NCBI GenBank assembly: GCA_016213245.1
Contig: JACRBC010000057.1
Span: 1-52,934, forward strand
DNA: 52,934 bases
From: Candidatus Solibacter usitatus
Lineage (GTDB): Bacteria > Acidobacteriota > Terriglobia > Bryobacterales > Bryobacteraceae
Reading direction: 5' to 3'
Below, piece by piece: positions 34,786 to 44,867 of this stretch; the stretch's first letter is position 1; every line of letters begins with the position of its first letter. Both the position numbers and the translations under genes were made by a program. Below the pieces are notes generated by a model that was not told the DNA's origin, ran no database searches, and saw nothing but the letters and a program-made list of their open reading frames with translations.

Positions 34786-37212
34786 CTACTCGTCCCGCAG
34801 GGTGACCGCAGGATCGGCGGAGACGGCACGGCGGGCAGGCTGGAGACTGGCGGCCAGGGCGACGCCGATGGCGGCCAGTCCGCTCAAGGCGAGGGTAAGC
34901 GGATCCCCCGGCCCGACACCGTAGAGCGCGCCCTGCAACATGCGCGCCGCGGCGAAGGATGCAGCCGCGCCCAGAACTACCCCGGCCGCGGCCATGGCCA
35001 GACCCTGGCGGAGCACGAGTCCGAATACGTCGAGACGCCGGGCGCCGAGAGCGATGCGGATGCCGAATTCGCGGAAGCGGCGCCCGACGGAGCAGGAAAC
35101 GGCCGCGAAGAGGCCGAGAGCGGCCAAAGCTACGCCGAGCGCGGCGACGCCGGAAGAGAGCACGGCCTGGACCCAATCCTGGAACAGGACTCCCTTCATG
35201 TGGGAAGAGAGCGTGAGAGTCTCCAATACTTCCGCGCGAGGGACTGCCTTTCGAGCAGCCTGCTTGAGGGCGGGCAGCAGCGCGGCTGGGGGGCCGGAGG
35301 TCTGCACCATGAGGGTGGCCTCGGCAGAGGGCCGCTGGTCGAAGGGGAAGTAGATGAACGGCTGCGGCTCCTCGTGGATGGAGTTCATGCGGGCATTCTC
35401 GACGACTCCGGCAATGCGCAGGTCCTTGCCGCCGATGCGCAGCGACTGTTCAAGAGGATCGCGGCCGGAGAACCAGCGTTTGACCAGCGCTTCGCTGACG
35501 ATGACGACCGCGGGGGCGGCGGCGTGGTCCAGCCGCGTGAAGGCGCGCCCGCGGAGCAGGCGGGTGCCGAGGGTCTCGAAGTAGTTGGGCGCCACCTCGT
35601 TGTAGCGGATGCCGGCGCGGCGCTGGTCCTCGGGCAGGTCGAGCGTGGGGAACTGCACCTTGACGGTGGCGCCGCCGCCGGAGGAGGACATGGGGATGCG
35701 CCTGGCGTAGGTGGCGCGAATGACGCCGGGGAGCGATTCGGCCTCAGCTCTCATGCGCTCGTAGGCGGCGGCAACGCCGGCGCGCTGCTCCAGGCCCGGC
35801 GTAAAGAGGAACAATCCGGCGATGTTGCGCGAGGCGTCGAAGCCGGGCGACTCCGCACGGGTGTGCAAGAAGCTGCGCAGCAGCAGTCCGGCGGTGTTGA
35901 GCAGGACCATGGCCATGCCGACCTGGATTACGACCACGGCAGAGCGCCAGATCCAGCGGGCGCGAGCCGAGCCGGCCACCTGGCTCTTGAGCGCCGGGGC
36001 CACATCGGCGTCGGCGGCGCGCAGCGCCGGCATGAGGCCGGAGAGGAGCACGGAGAGCACGACCAGAAGCAGCGTGAAGGCGCAGACGCGGGCGTCCAGG
36101 CCCAAGCCGTAGTCGGTGGGGAGAGGCCCAGGCGGCAAGAGGGCGGGAAGCGCGCGCAGCAGCCAGCCGGCAAGCAGCAGCCCTCCGCCGGCGCCCAGTA
36201 CAGCCAGCAAAGCGCTCTCGGTCATCAACTGCCGGGCCAGCCTGAGGCGCGAGGCGCCCAGCGCCTGGCGGATGCCGATTTCGCGCCGCCGGCCTTCGCC
36301 GCGGGCCAGCTCCAGGCCGGCCACATTGCCGCAGGCGATCCACAGGACCAGCGCCACGATGGCGAGCATGAGCCCCACGGGCTGCAAGGCTTTCTGGATC
36401 TGTTCTTCGCGGATGAGGCTGGCGGTAAATCGCACATCGCGGTTGGTTGCCGGGTAGACCGAAGCCAAGCGGCGGCCCACGGCTTCCACTTCGGATTGGG
36501 CCTGGAGCTTGCCGGCACCGGGTTTGAGACGCCCGATGACTTCAAACTGACGGGAGCTGCGGGCATCGAGATCGGAGCGCGCGTTGGTGGTACGGATCCA
36601 GGCGGCGGGCGACTCCCAGAGGTCGACCACGTAGCCTCGATCGAGCGAAGGGAACGACGGGGGGACGACGCCCACCACGGTCACGAAAGCATCGTTCAGA
36701 CGGATCTGGCTGCCCACCAGGGTCCTGTCGCCGCCAAATCGCCGCTGCCAGAGACTGTGGCTGATCATGACCTCCGGCTGGCCGTCGGGCGAGGAGTTCA
36801 GCTCCGGGCGCAGCGTGCGTCCCACCTCGGCGTCGACGTCCATGACATCGAAGAAGTTGCCGTCGACGACGTAGACGCCGACCAGTTCGGATTGGCCTTC
36901 GCGTTTCAGCATGGAGCCGCGCGAGGAAAACGCGGTGAGGCCGCTGAAGGAGTTGGTGGAGGCGGCCAAGTCGCGGTACTCGAGGAAATAGAGGCCTTCC
37001 GAGCGCTTGCCTTCGGCCACCGCCCGCAGTTCCATCAGTTGCTCAGGCGCCGCCGCTGGCAAGGGGCGCAGGAAGAGAGCGTCAGCGACGCTGAAGGCGG
37101 CGGTGTTCACGCCGATGCCGAGCGCCAGGGAGAGAACGGCCCCGGCCGTCCAGCCGGGCCGCGCGGCCAGCATGCGGGCGGCGTGTTTGAGATCCTGCCA
37201 GGTTCCGGACAT
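34786..37212 (-). CDS. ABC permease of the acidobacterial duplicated orphan permease type (MacB/FtsX)
   Basis: An 808-residue protein. The ATG at 37212 has a very strong ribosome binding region (GAGGAGGTGAGGAG) and starts MSGTWQDLKHAARMLAARPG, the usual opening of this family. The layout is duplicated: a TM helix, a MacB_PCD periplasmic domain, FtsX (three TMs, GEGRRREIGIRQALGASRLR), then a second PCD and a second FtsX (GRRFREFGIRIALGARRLDV), ending LQPARRAVSADPAVTLRDE. No ATPase gene is nearby, which is why these are called orphan. Substrate and function are unknown. A longer form from 37269 is possible but lacks support. Confidence 0.93.
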   Translation of the reverse strand: MSGTWQDLKHAARMLAARPGWTAGAVLSLALGIGVNTAAFSVADALFLRPLPAAAPEQLMELRAVAEGKRSEGLYFLEYRDLAASTNSFSGLTAFSSRGSMLKREGQSELVGVYVVDGNFFDVMDVDAEVGRTLRPELNSSPDGQPEVMISHSLWQRRFGGDRTLVGSQIRLNDAFVTVVGVVPPSFPSLDRGYVVDLWESPAAWIRTTNARSDLDARSSRQFEVIGRLKPGAGKLQAQSEVEAVGRRLASVYPATNRDVRFTASLIREEQIQKALQPVGLMLAIVALVLWIACGNVAGLELARGEGRRREIGIRQALGASRLRLARQLMTESALLAVLGAGGGLLLAGWLLRALPALLPPGPLPTDYGLGLDARVCAFTLLLVVLSVLLSGLMPALRAADADVAPALKSQVAGSARARWIWRSAVVVIQVGMAMVLLNTAGLLLRSFLHTRAESPGFDASRNIAGLFLFTPGLEQRAGVAAAYERMRAEAESLPGVIRATYARRIPMSSSGGGATVKVQFPTLDLPEDQRRAGIRYNEVAPNYFETLGTRLLRGRAFTRLDHAAAPAVVIVSEALVKRWFSGRDPLEQSLRIGGKDLRIAGVVENARMNSIHEEPQPFIYFPFDQRPSAEATLMVQTSGPPAALLPALKQAARKAVPRAEVLETLTLSSHMKGVLFQDWVQAVLSSGVAALGVALAALGLFAAVSCSVGRRFREFGIRIALGARRLDVFGLVLRQGLAMAAAGVVLGAAASFAAARMLQGALYGVGPGDPLTLALSGLAAIGVALAASLQPARRAVSADPAVTLRDE

Positions 37213-37250
37213 AGGTCTCCTCACCTCCTCAAGACGCACCAGCGGCGCTT

Positions 37251-37277
37251 TTGTTCCGCCGGCATTCATGCTAGATT
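37251..37277 (+). promoter_or_regulatory. Candidate promoter of the nuclease-like gene
   Basis: An extended -10, TGCTAGATT, ends at 37277, with TTGTTC at 37251-37256 as a weak -35 at a short 15-bp spacing. The transcript would start near 37284, leaving room for the CGGAGG ribosome binding site before the ATG at 37297. Confidence 0.4.
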
Positions 37278-37296
37278 AGAGCGCACCGGAGGACCG

Positions 37297-38322
37297 ATGA
37301 GTTACAAAGGCATTCTGCGCATACAGGGAACGCTCGACCTGAAACAGTTCTGGCCGAGCGGGGAATCCGACGCCGACACCACCAAAGTCCTGATTAACGT
37401 CGCGCCGGGCGCGTTCACCTTTCAGGCCTCCAAGGCCGCCCCGGCGCAGCCGACCAGCGCCTTCGACGACGCCCGGCTCAAGGGGATGGGGAAGAAGACC
37501 ATCATCACCAAGGGCCGGGTCACGGTGAGGCTGCAAGGGATCGACGCCCCGGAGCTCCACTACGCGCCTTCGCCGCTGGGCAGGTCGGCGAGCATCACCG
37601 ATGCGATGCGCGCGGCTTTTCACGAAGTGAATCGCAAGTACCGGCAAAACTGGGGGCAAAGCGCCGCCAAGGCCTTACACGACGCGCTGGCCAAGGCCGG
37701 CGCCGGGCCGCTGGACTGCGAGTTCTTCACCTATGTCGACGCGCCGAACGACGTCTGCGACAGGTACGGGCGCATGGTCGGCGACGTGGCGGTGAAGATG
37801 CCGGGTGGAAAGACCCTGAACATCAACACGTGGGTGCTGGCCAACGGCTGGGCGCTGCCATCGTTCTACGACTCGATGTCCAAGGCTGAGATCAAGCGAC
37901 TGATGAACGTCGCAAACAAGGCCGAAGCGGCGGGCAAGGGACTTTGGAGCGGATTCAGCCAGAAACTGGGTGCGTTCAACTTCAAGCTCCTCTATGCCAA
38001 AGGAAAAGATGTTCCGGGGTTCGCCATCGGCGACGACAGCGGGATGTTCCTGATGCCGAAGATCTTCCGGCGCCAGTGCACCTGGGCCTGTTACCGCAAG
38101 GCCGGCATCACCAGCGACACGTTCCTCGCCTACATGAAGAAGAAGGCCGAGAAGTTCCATCACACCCCGGATTTTCTGGCCAATGGCGACGGCGCCGCCT
38201 GGGTGTCGCTCGGCGATTACGTCAAGAAGGGCGAGTTCACGCTGCACGGCGACGAGATCGTGAACAAGGAATCGCCCTCCACGCTGCTGGACGATGCGGG
38301 GGCGGAGATCACGGCCTGGTAG
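37297..38322 (+). CDS. Staphylococcal-nuclease-like (TNase) domain protein
   Basis: A 341-residue protein with CGGAGG four bases before the ATG. Residues ~65-218 form an SNase OB-fold: VTVRLQGIDAPELHY contains R78 and E86, and DRYGRMVGDV contains R159, matching the R35/E43/R87 catalytic set of the S. aureus enzyme. INTWVLANGWALPSFYDS and GKGLWSG complete the fold. An insert of about 35 residues follows the GIDAPE motif. The C-terminal ~120 residues are not recognised (MPKIFRRQCTWACYRKAG). There is no signal peptide, so it is probably intracellular, unusual for this nuclease type. It converges with the phosphotriesterase-like gene. Confidence 0.8.
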   Translation: MSYKGILRIQGTLDLKQFWPSGESDADTTKVLINVAPGAFTFQASKAAPAQPTSAFDDARLKGMGKKTIITKGRVTVRLQGIDAPELHYAPSPLGRSASITDAMRAAFHEVNRKYRQNWGQSAAKALHDALAKAGAGPLDCEFFTYVDAPNDVCDRYGRMVGDVAVKMPGGKTLNINTWVLANGWALPSFYDSMSKAEIKRLMNVANKAEAAGKGLWSGFSQKLGAFNFKLLYAKGKDVPGFAIGDDSGMFLMPKIFRRQCTWACYRKAGITSDTFLAYMKKKAEKFHHTPDFLANGDGAAWVSLGDYVKKGEFTLHGDEIVNKESPSTLLDDAGAEITAW

Positions 38323-38329
38323 CGCCGGG

Positions 38330-39242
<913 letters not shown>

Positions 39243-39244
<2 letters not shown>

Positions 39245-40883
39245 GATGCCGACATTCTACCCCCTGGCCGTGGCTGTCTTGCTGCAGGCCGCGCCGCAGA
39301 CGGGCGTGATCGAGGGCACGGTGGTGGACGCCGTCTCGGGCGCGCCGCTGGCCAATGCCTCGGTGACGGTCCGGTACGAACGAAACCCATCGGGCAGCGG
39401 CCCGCTGACTTCGCAGAACACCGCTGGTAACGTGGCCACCACGGGCATCGACGGCCGCTTCAAGCTGGAAGCGGTGGCCGGCGTCCCTTTTCACTTTGCC
39501 GTCAAGCGGGAGGGCTACACGTCCATCGGCGAGGCGTTCGGCCGCGAGGATCCGAATGCGCACACGCTTCAGCCGGGCAAGGAAAAGACCGGCGTGGTGG
39601 TGCGGCTCGACCCCGAGGCCGTCTTGGCGGGACGTGTCTTCGACCCCGAACTGGACAAGCCCGCGGCCGGTTTGACGGTGCGCGCGATGATGAAAAGCCG
39701 CAACGCCGGGAGTGTGTTCTGGGCGCCGGTGCAACAGGCCACGACCGGCGAGGACGGGCGCTATCGCATCGCCGCCTTGCCGGCGGGTGAGTACCGGCTC
39801 TTCTTTTCTTCCAACCTGACGCCGAAAGTCATTCCCTCCCCGCAGGCGCCGCCGGCGAAAGTCCTCGACTACCCTTCACTGTTCTACCCTGGCGTCCCCG
39901 ACGGACCCTCGGCGCTGGCTGTGAACCTGCTGCCTGGGGCGAGCGTGGATTCGCTGGACATGAAACTGTCGCGGCGGCCGCTGTACACGATTCGCGGCGA
40001 GGTGCGGATGGACGGACCGCCGGCGGAGATCTCGCTGTGGTCCATCACGCCGTTCACCGACGATGGCCAGGCGCACCGGAGCATTGGGACGCTGCCCGGA
40101 CCGGGGGCGTTTGAAATCCAGAACCAGCCGCCGGGACCGTTGAAACTGGCCGCCGTCAGGCTCTCGCAGGCGCCGGCTGAACGCCGCCTCGCATTGTTCG
40201 AAACGGTGGTGGATGCGGATCTGGAGGACGTTCAGTTGCAACTCATGCCGGGGACGCGCGCGACATTCGCCATCTCCACCTTCGGGCTGAAGGACGGGGC
40301 CCGCGATCCGCTGTGGACAGACCTCAAGGCGGCATGCACCGTGGATCTCAGCCCGCTCGCACGCACCTCAATGACGGGCGAACCGTCCGCCAAGGCCGGC
40401 CCGGAAGGCCGGGGGGCTTTCGAGAGTGTCTTCGTGGAGCCGCTTCGACTCTCCGTGCGCGGCATCCCGGACGGATGGGTTCTGCGGCAACTGCTGTACA
40501 ACGGCCACGCGGTGGAAGCCTATCGCGTGGAGATGAACCCGGCGGCTCCGGCGCATCATTTTCAGATCCTGCTGGCGCCAGCGCCCAATTCGGTGCAGGG
40601 CGAAGTGCGGGAGGGTTCGAAGCCAGCCGGGCAGGCGCTGGTGCTGGCCGTTCGCAAGCCGTTCGCCAAAGACAACATATACTCTCGTGCCAGGCGGGCG
40701 ACGGCTGACGGAGATGGCCGCTTCGCTCTGCGCACGCTGCAACCGGGCGCCTGGCGGTTCATCGCCGTGGCGGCGTCGGAGTCCTGGCAGCGCGCCTTTG
40801 AGATCCTGCTGGCCGGCGGCGGCGTGAAGCAGGAGGTGACCGAATCGGGCAACGTCCGGCTCACGCTGGAGGCCGTGCGGTAA
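39243..40883 (+). CDS. Secreted carboxypeptidase-regulatory-like domain protein
   Basis: A 546-residue protein. MMPTFYPLAVAVLLQAAPQ is a signal segment, and GVIEGTVVDAVSGAPLANAS starts a CarboxypepD_reg beta sandwich. Further similar units follow at ~110-180 (LAGRVFDPELDKPAAGLTVR, DGRYRIAALPAGEYRLFF) and near the end (VQGEVREGSKPAGQALVLAV, DGRFALRTLQPGAWRF). Such repeats are abundant on acidobacterial exported proteins; a role in surface binding is inference. The ATG at 39246 is an equally good start. Its start overlaps that of the divergent hydrolase. It converges with the O-methyltransferase gene. Confidence 0.8.
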
Positions 40884-40891
40884 GCGGGTGG

Positions 40892-41917
40892 CTATGCGCG
40901 CGCCGTCACCACGGTATGGGGCGACATGGGCACGGGGTGCGCCTGGATGTCATTGAAACCCGCCTCGCGGTGCATGGCGTTCAATTCGCTAAAAGTGTAA
41001 GCGTCGCCGGATTCCGTCGTGATGAGCATGGTCATGGAGAAGGCGGCGGCCATGGGCGGCGAGACGCGATCTTCGTTGGGGACGAATTCGAGCGTGGCCG
41101 AGAGCCCGCCGGGTTTCAGCGCGGCGCGCACCTTCTTCAGGAGCCCGACGCAGGTGGCAGCGTCGAAGTGGTGCAGGAAGTTGGTCAGCAGGATGGCGTC
41201 GTAGGGCCCGCCGTAGTCGACGTCGAAGGCGCTGCCGGCGAGCGTGCTGAAGCGCGCCTCGACACCGGCCTTGCGGGCGTTTTCCGAGGCCACCGCCAGG
41301 ACTGGGGCCCAATCGAGCGCGGTGACGCGAGCCTGCGGGTTCTGCTTCGCGATCTCGATGCCGAACAGGCCGTGGCCGGCGGCGATGTCGAGCACGTTCA
41401 TCGGCCCCTTGCGCCCCTCGAGCACAATCTGGCCCAACGGTCCGGCCACGGGAGCCATCATCGGCGCCATGCTGTGGGTGAACTCCACCCACGCCGGGTT
41501 CTCCGGCTCCACCGAGCCCTGCCCGGGGAGCACGGTGCGGCCCTGGCGCACGATGCCGGCCAGGTGCTGGTAGGGTTCGGTCAACATCGGGTTGGACAGA
41601 AACCGCGCGGTGGAAGCAAGCGAGCGCGGCGAGCGCGGGTCGAGAAACGCCGCGCTGGTCTCGCTGTGGCTGTAAATTGAGCCGTCCTTGACCAGGAGGC
41701 CCTGGATCGTCAGGAAGTCGCACAGAATCCTGGTGCCGCGCACGGAGGCGCCGATTCTCTGAGCGAGGGTTGAAGCGTCGGCGGGCCCTGCACCCACGGC
41801 GCGGAAAAGGTCGAGCTCGATCGCCGCGCAGAGCGCGGAGGTACGAGCGTGGCTGGTCAAGAGATCGAAGATCAGGGCAGACGAAGGCCCCCCTGCGGGC
41901 ATAGTCCCAGTTGCCAT
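40892..41917 (-). CDS. O-methyltransferase (COMT-like, SAM-dependent)
   Basis: A 341-residue protein from the ATG at 41917, which has AGGAG six bases upstream. The N-terminal winged-helix dimerisation domain (FDLLTSHARTSALCAAIELD) is followed by the O-methyltransferase Rossmann domain: NVLDIAAGHGLFGIEIAKQN (motif I), GGPYDAILLTNFLHHFD and KKVRAALKPGG. Members methylate hydroxyl groups of small aromatics or antibiotics. Substrate unknown. It is 72 bp downstream of the mannonate-dehydratase-like gene on the same strand, so possibly at the end of the ccm transcript. Confidence 0.88.
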   Translation of the reverse strand: MATGTMPAGGPSSALIFDLLTSHARTSALCAAIELDLFRAVGAGPADASTLAQRIGASVRGTRILCDFLTIQGLLVKDGSIYSHSETSAAFLDPRSPRSLASTARFLSNPMLTEPYQHLAGIVRQGRTVLPGQGSVEPENPAWVEFTHSMAPMMAPVAGPLGQIVLEGRKGPMNVLDIAAGHGLFGIEIAKQNPQARVTALDWAPVLAVASENARKAGVEARFSTLAGSAFDVDYGGPYDAILLTNFLHHFDAATCVGLLKKVRAALKPGGLSATLEFVPNEDRVSPPMAAAFSMTMLITTESGDAYTFSELNAMHREAGFNDIQAHPVPMSPHTVVTARA

Positions 41918-41989
41918 CGAAAGCTCCTCTGTTGCCTCCGATGGTAAACCAGCGGGACACGCGGCCACAACCGCGGCGTGAGCGTCCAG

Positions 41990-43324
41990 CTACTGCTTGA
42001 TGATGGTCCCGTCGCGGCGCCGGATCTCGCCCCAGCCGCCGTTGTACTGCTGCTGCGTGCCGCGTTCGGAGGCGCCGAACGGGTACTTCTTCGCCGCCGC
42101 CTCGTCCACCTCGATGCCCCAGCCGGGGGCCTCGCTCGCATAGTAGTAGCCGTTCTTCAGTTCAGGACAGCCGTGGAAGACCTCCTTCACGCGGTCCGGG
42201 AACGCGTAGCTCTCCTGGATGCCGAAGTTGTAGCAAGCGAGATCCAGCGCGATGTTGGCGGCGTGGCCGATGGGCGAGACGTCGCCGGGGCCGTGCCAGG
42301 CGGTCTTGACGCCCATCATCTCGCCCATGGCGGCGATCTTGCGGCACGGCGTCAGGCCGCCGGCCTGCGAGACGTGGATACGGATGTAGTCGATCAGGCG
42401 ATCGCGGATCAGCGGCGTCCACTCGTGCGGACTGTTGAACAGCTCGCCCATGGCGATGGGCGTGGACGACTGCTGGCGGATCATGCGGAACCACTCGATG
42501 TCTTCCGGCGACAGCGGATCTTCGAGGAAGAAGAGCCGGAAAGGCTCCACCTCCTTGGCCAGCCGCACGGCCTGAATGGGCGAGATGCGTTCGTGGACGT
42601 CGTGGAGCAGTTCGATGTCGTCGCCCAACTCCTTGCGGCACGCTTCCAGCAGCTTCACGGCGCGCTTCAGGTACGCTTCAGGCTCGAAGACGGGCGCGTT
42701 ATGGAGCTTCTCCACCTGCATGTCGCCGCGGCCGGAGCCGTAGCCGGCCTGGCCGGGGACGCCCACCTGAACGCGCACATGGCGGAAGCCGCGGGCGATG
42801 TAGCTCTTCGCGCTTTCGATCACCTGCGGGATGTCGGCGCCGGAGGCGTGGCCGTAGCAATCGACGGCCTCGCGGCACTTGCCGCCGAGCAGTTGGTAGA
42901 CGGGCAGACCGGCCTGGCGGCCCTTGATGTCCCACAGGGCCTGATCGACGCCGCTGATGGCGTTGTTCAGCACGGGACCGTTGCGCCAGTAGGAGGAGTT
43001 GTACATGGCCTGCCAGAGATCGTCGATGCGATCGGCGGGCTTGCCGAGGAGGAAGGGGCGGAGATAGCGCTCGACGGCCGGGACGACGAGGTCGGCGCGC
43101 TGGGTGTAGGTGGCGCAGCCGTAGCCGTAGAGTCCGTCCTGGTCGGTGAGAACCTTGACCACCACCAGGCGCAGGCCGACCGGGGCGGTGGCGATCACCT
43201 GGACGTCTTTGATCCTGGGCGACGGCGTGGCACGCGTGGCGCGCGCGACCCTCTCCTGGGCGGCGAGCTCCCGGGCAGTGAGGGCGCCCGCGCCGGCCAA
43301 CTGCAGCAGGCTGCGGCGCCTCAT
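41990..43324 (-). CDS. Enolase-superfamily dehydratase, mannonate-dehydratase-like
   Basis: A 444-residue protein with a Tat-like N-terminus (MRRRSLLQLAGAGALTARE). The mandelate racemase/enolase fold is clear: HDVHERISPIQAVRLAKEVE, FFLEDPLSPEDIEWFR, TPIAMGELFNSPHEW, HVSQAGGLTPCRKIAAM, then WHGPGDVSPIGHAANIALDL. The C-terminus (APGWGIEVDEAAAKKYPF) matches the ManD/RspA group. Those enzymes dehydrate D-mannonate or D-gluconate to KDG, although many members are nearly inactive. An exported copy is unusual. The start follows the ccmD stop after one base, so it is translated from the cytochrome c maturation message. Confidence 0.85.
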   Translation of the reverse strand: MRRRSLLQLAGAGALTARELAAQERVARATRATPSPRIKDVQVIATAPVGLRLVVVKVLTDQDGLYGYGCATYTQRADLVVPAVERYLRPFLLGKPADRIDDLWQAMYNSSYWRNGPVLNNAISGVDQALWDIKGRQAGLPVYQLLGGKCREAVDCYGHASGADIPQVIESAKSYIARGFRHVRVQVGVPGQAGYGSGRGDMQVEKLHNAPVFEPEAYLKRAVKLLEACRKELGDDIELLHDVHERISPIQAVRLAKEVEPFRLFFLEDPLSPEDIEWFRMIRQQSSTPIAMGELFNSPHEWTPLIRDRLIDYIRIHVSQAGGLTPCRKIAAMGEMMGVKTAWHGPGDVSPIGHAANIALDLACYNFGIQESYAFPDRVKEVFHGCPELKNGYYYASEAPGWGIEVDEAAAKKYPFGASERGTQQQYNGGWGEIRRRDGTIIKQ

Positions 43325-43325
43325 C

Positions 43326-43490
43326 CTACTTCCCCTGCTTGTCTTCCAGCATGCGCTGGAGCCCCTCGATCTGGCGGCCGATCTTCTTTTCGCGGCTGAC
43401 CAGCGTCAGGACGTAGATCACCAGAATGGTCCAGACCGCGGCCAATCCATAGGCCAGGTATTCGAAGTTGCGAGCGGCAGCGTCGTTCAT
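43326..43490 (-). CDS. ccmD: CcmD-like small membrane protein
   Basis: A 54-residue protein: MNDAAARNFEYLAYGLAAVW, one membrane helix (AVWTILVIYVLTLV), then a charged helix (SREKKIGRQIEGLQRMLEDK). Size, topology and location directly after ccmC fit CcmD, which joins the CcmABC complex and helps release haem-loaded CcmE. AGGAG stands six bases before the ATG. The stop is one base ahead of the dehydratase start. Confidence 0.8.
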   Translation of the reverse strand: MNDAAARNFEYLAYGLAAVWTILVIYVLTLVSREKKIGRQIEGLQRMLEDKQGK

Positions 43491-43501
43491 GGTCGTGCTC
43501 C

Positions 43502-44179
43502 TTAGAAAGCGTGCGCGGCGCGGCGCAAGGCGTCAATCTCGCGCTGGCGGCGTTCCTGCATCATGCGCACCGCGACGAGGATGGCGGCGAACATCAACAA
43601 GGGAATCCAATTGCTGTACAGCATCACGCGGTAGCCGGTGTCCATCTTCCCGTCCCCAAACAGAACCGGCTGCGGATGCTGCGTCCGGAACCACTTGATG
43701 GAGAAGAAGACGAACGGCACCACGCTGAAGCTGAGGATGGACATCACGGCGGAGAGGCGCGCGCGTTCGGTGGGTTCCTCAATAGCCCGGCGCAGCACCA
43801 GGTAGCCGGCGTAGAGCAGCCAGCAGATGAGCATCGAGGTGAGGCGCCAGTCCCAGGTCCACCAGATGCCCCAGATGATGCGCGCCCAGATCATGCCGCT
43901 GATCAGGTTGGCGGCGCCGAAAGCCAGCCCGACCTCGGTGACCGACACGCCGAAGGAGTCCCACTTGAGGTTCTTCGATTTCAGGTACGCGATGCCCGCG
44001 ATCAGCGCGCATAGAAAGCACGTGAAGCTGGTGAACGCGGCGGGCACGTGGAAGAAGATGATGCGGAAGATGGCGCCCTGGAAGGCCTCGTCCGGCAGCC
44101 CGGTTAGCAGCTTCCAGATGTTGCGCACCAGCAGCGCGGCGGCCACGGCGCCTAACCCGTACAGGATTCTTTCTCTCAT
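43502..44179 (-). CDS. ccmC: Cytochrome c maturation protein CcmC (haem handling)
   Basis: A 225-residue protein with six membrane helices. The tryptophan-rich WWD motif reads IIWGIWWTWDWRLTSML and is flanked by conserved histidines (FFHVPAAFTSF). CcmC binds haem in the periplasm and loads it on CcmE. The ATG at 44179 follows the ccmB stop by four bases with GGTGA upstream; a TTG at 44191 is the alternative. Confidence 0.93.
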   Translation of the reverse strand: MRERILYGLGAVAAALLVRNIWKLLTGLPDEAFQGAIFRIIFFHVPAAFTSFTCFLCALIAGIAYLKSKNLKWDSFGVSVTEVGLAFGAANLISGMIWARIIWGIWWTWDWRLTSMLICWLLYAGYLVLRRAIEEPTERARLSAVMSILSFSVVPFVFFSIKWFRTQHPQPVLFGDGKMDTGYRVMLYSNWIPLLMFAAILVAVRMMQERRQREIDALRRAAHAF

Positions 44180-44183
44180 GGAA

Positions 44184-44867
44184 TCACCCAATCAGAACAG
44201 TGTCGATCAGAACGAGAGCCAGCGAAGTAAAGATGATATCGAAGCCGATCAACATGCGCATCCAGGCCAGCAGGTCGCCTTGCAGGGGCTGGCCGGCAAG
44301 CAAGGGCGTGGTCAACTGCATGGCGGCCATCAGGCAGGGGATCAGCATCGGATAGACGAGCATGGGCAGCATCAGCTCCCGCAAGCGCAGATTGACGGTC
44401 AGCGCGGAAAACAGGGTGCCCACCACGGAGACACCCCAACTGGCCAGGAGCAGCACCAGCGCCAGCCACAAGGGCTGCCCGGCGACGTGAACATTGTAGA
44501 AGACGCCGAAAACGGGGAGGCACACGACCTCGATGCCCAGCAGCAGGACGTAATTGGCCAGGGCCTTGCCCAGGAAAAGGGCGGGACCCGGCACGGGCGA
44601 GGCGATGAGCGCGTCGAGGCAGTCATTTTCCAGTTCGCGCGCGAAGCTGCGGTTCAGAATCAGAGCGCCCGCGAAGGCGAAGACCAGCCACAGCAGCCCG
44701 CCGGAGATCTCGCGCGTCGTGTCGGCGGTGGGGTCGAAGGCGAAGCTGAACAGCAGGAGAATGACCAGCGCGAAGGAGAGCGAGGCGTTGAGCGCCTCCT
44801 TGGTGCGCAGTTCGCTGCGCAGGTCCTTGGCGGCGACGGTGAGGGTCTGGCGCAGGAACCGCATCAT
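44184..44867 (-). CDS. ccmB: Cytochrome c maturation ABC permease CcmB
   Basis: A 227-residue protein with six membrane helices. The opening (VAAKDLRSELRTKEALNASL) and the segment SFARELENDCLDALIASPV are CcmB hallmarks. It forms the CcmAB transporter whose ATP hydrolysis releases haem-bound CcmE from CcmC. It overlaps the ccmA stop by 4 bp (ATGA). Confidence 0.93.
   Translation of the reverse strand: MMRFLRQTLTVAAKDLRSELRTKEALNASLSFALVILLLFSFAFDPTADTTREISGGLLWLVFAFAGALILNRSFARELENDCLDALIASPVPGPALFLGKALANYVLLLGIEVVCLPVFGVFYNVHVAGQPLWLALVLLLASWGVSVVGTLFSALTVNLRLRELMLPMLVYPMLIPCLMAAMQLTTPLLAGQPLQGDLLAWMRMLIGFDIIFTSLALVLIDTVLIG

Noticed and set aside
35200-37296. Upstream extension of the nuclease-like gene (total 1040 codons)
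   Set aside because: The extension is antisense to the permease gene. A strong ribosome binding site and the SNase family start point to the ATG at 37297.
43321-43536. 71-codon minus-strand frame across the ccmD region
   Set aside because: The frame giving the CcmD-like protein (43490-43326) has a ribosome binding site, a membrane helix and correct spacing to both neighbours; this other frame has none.
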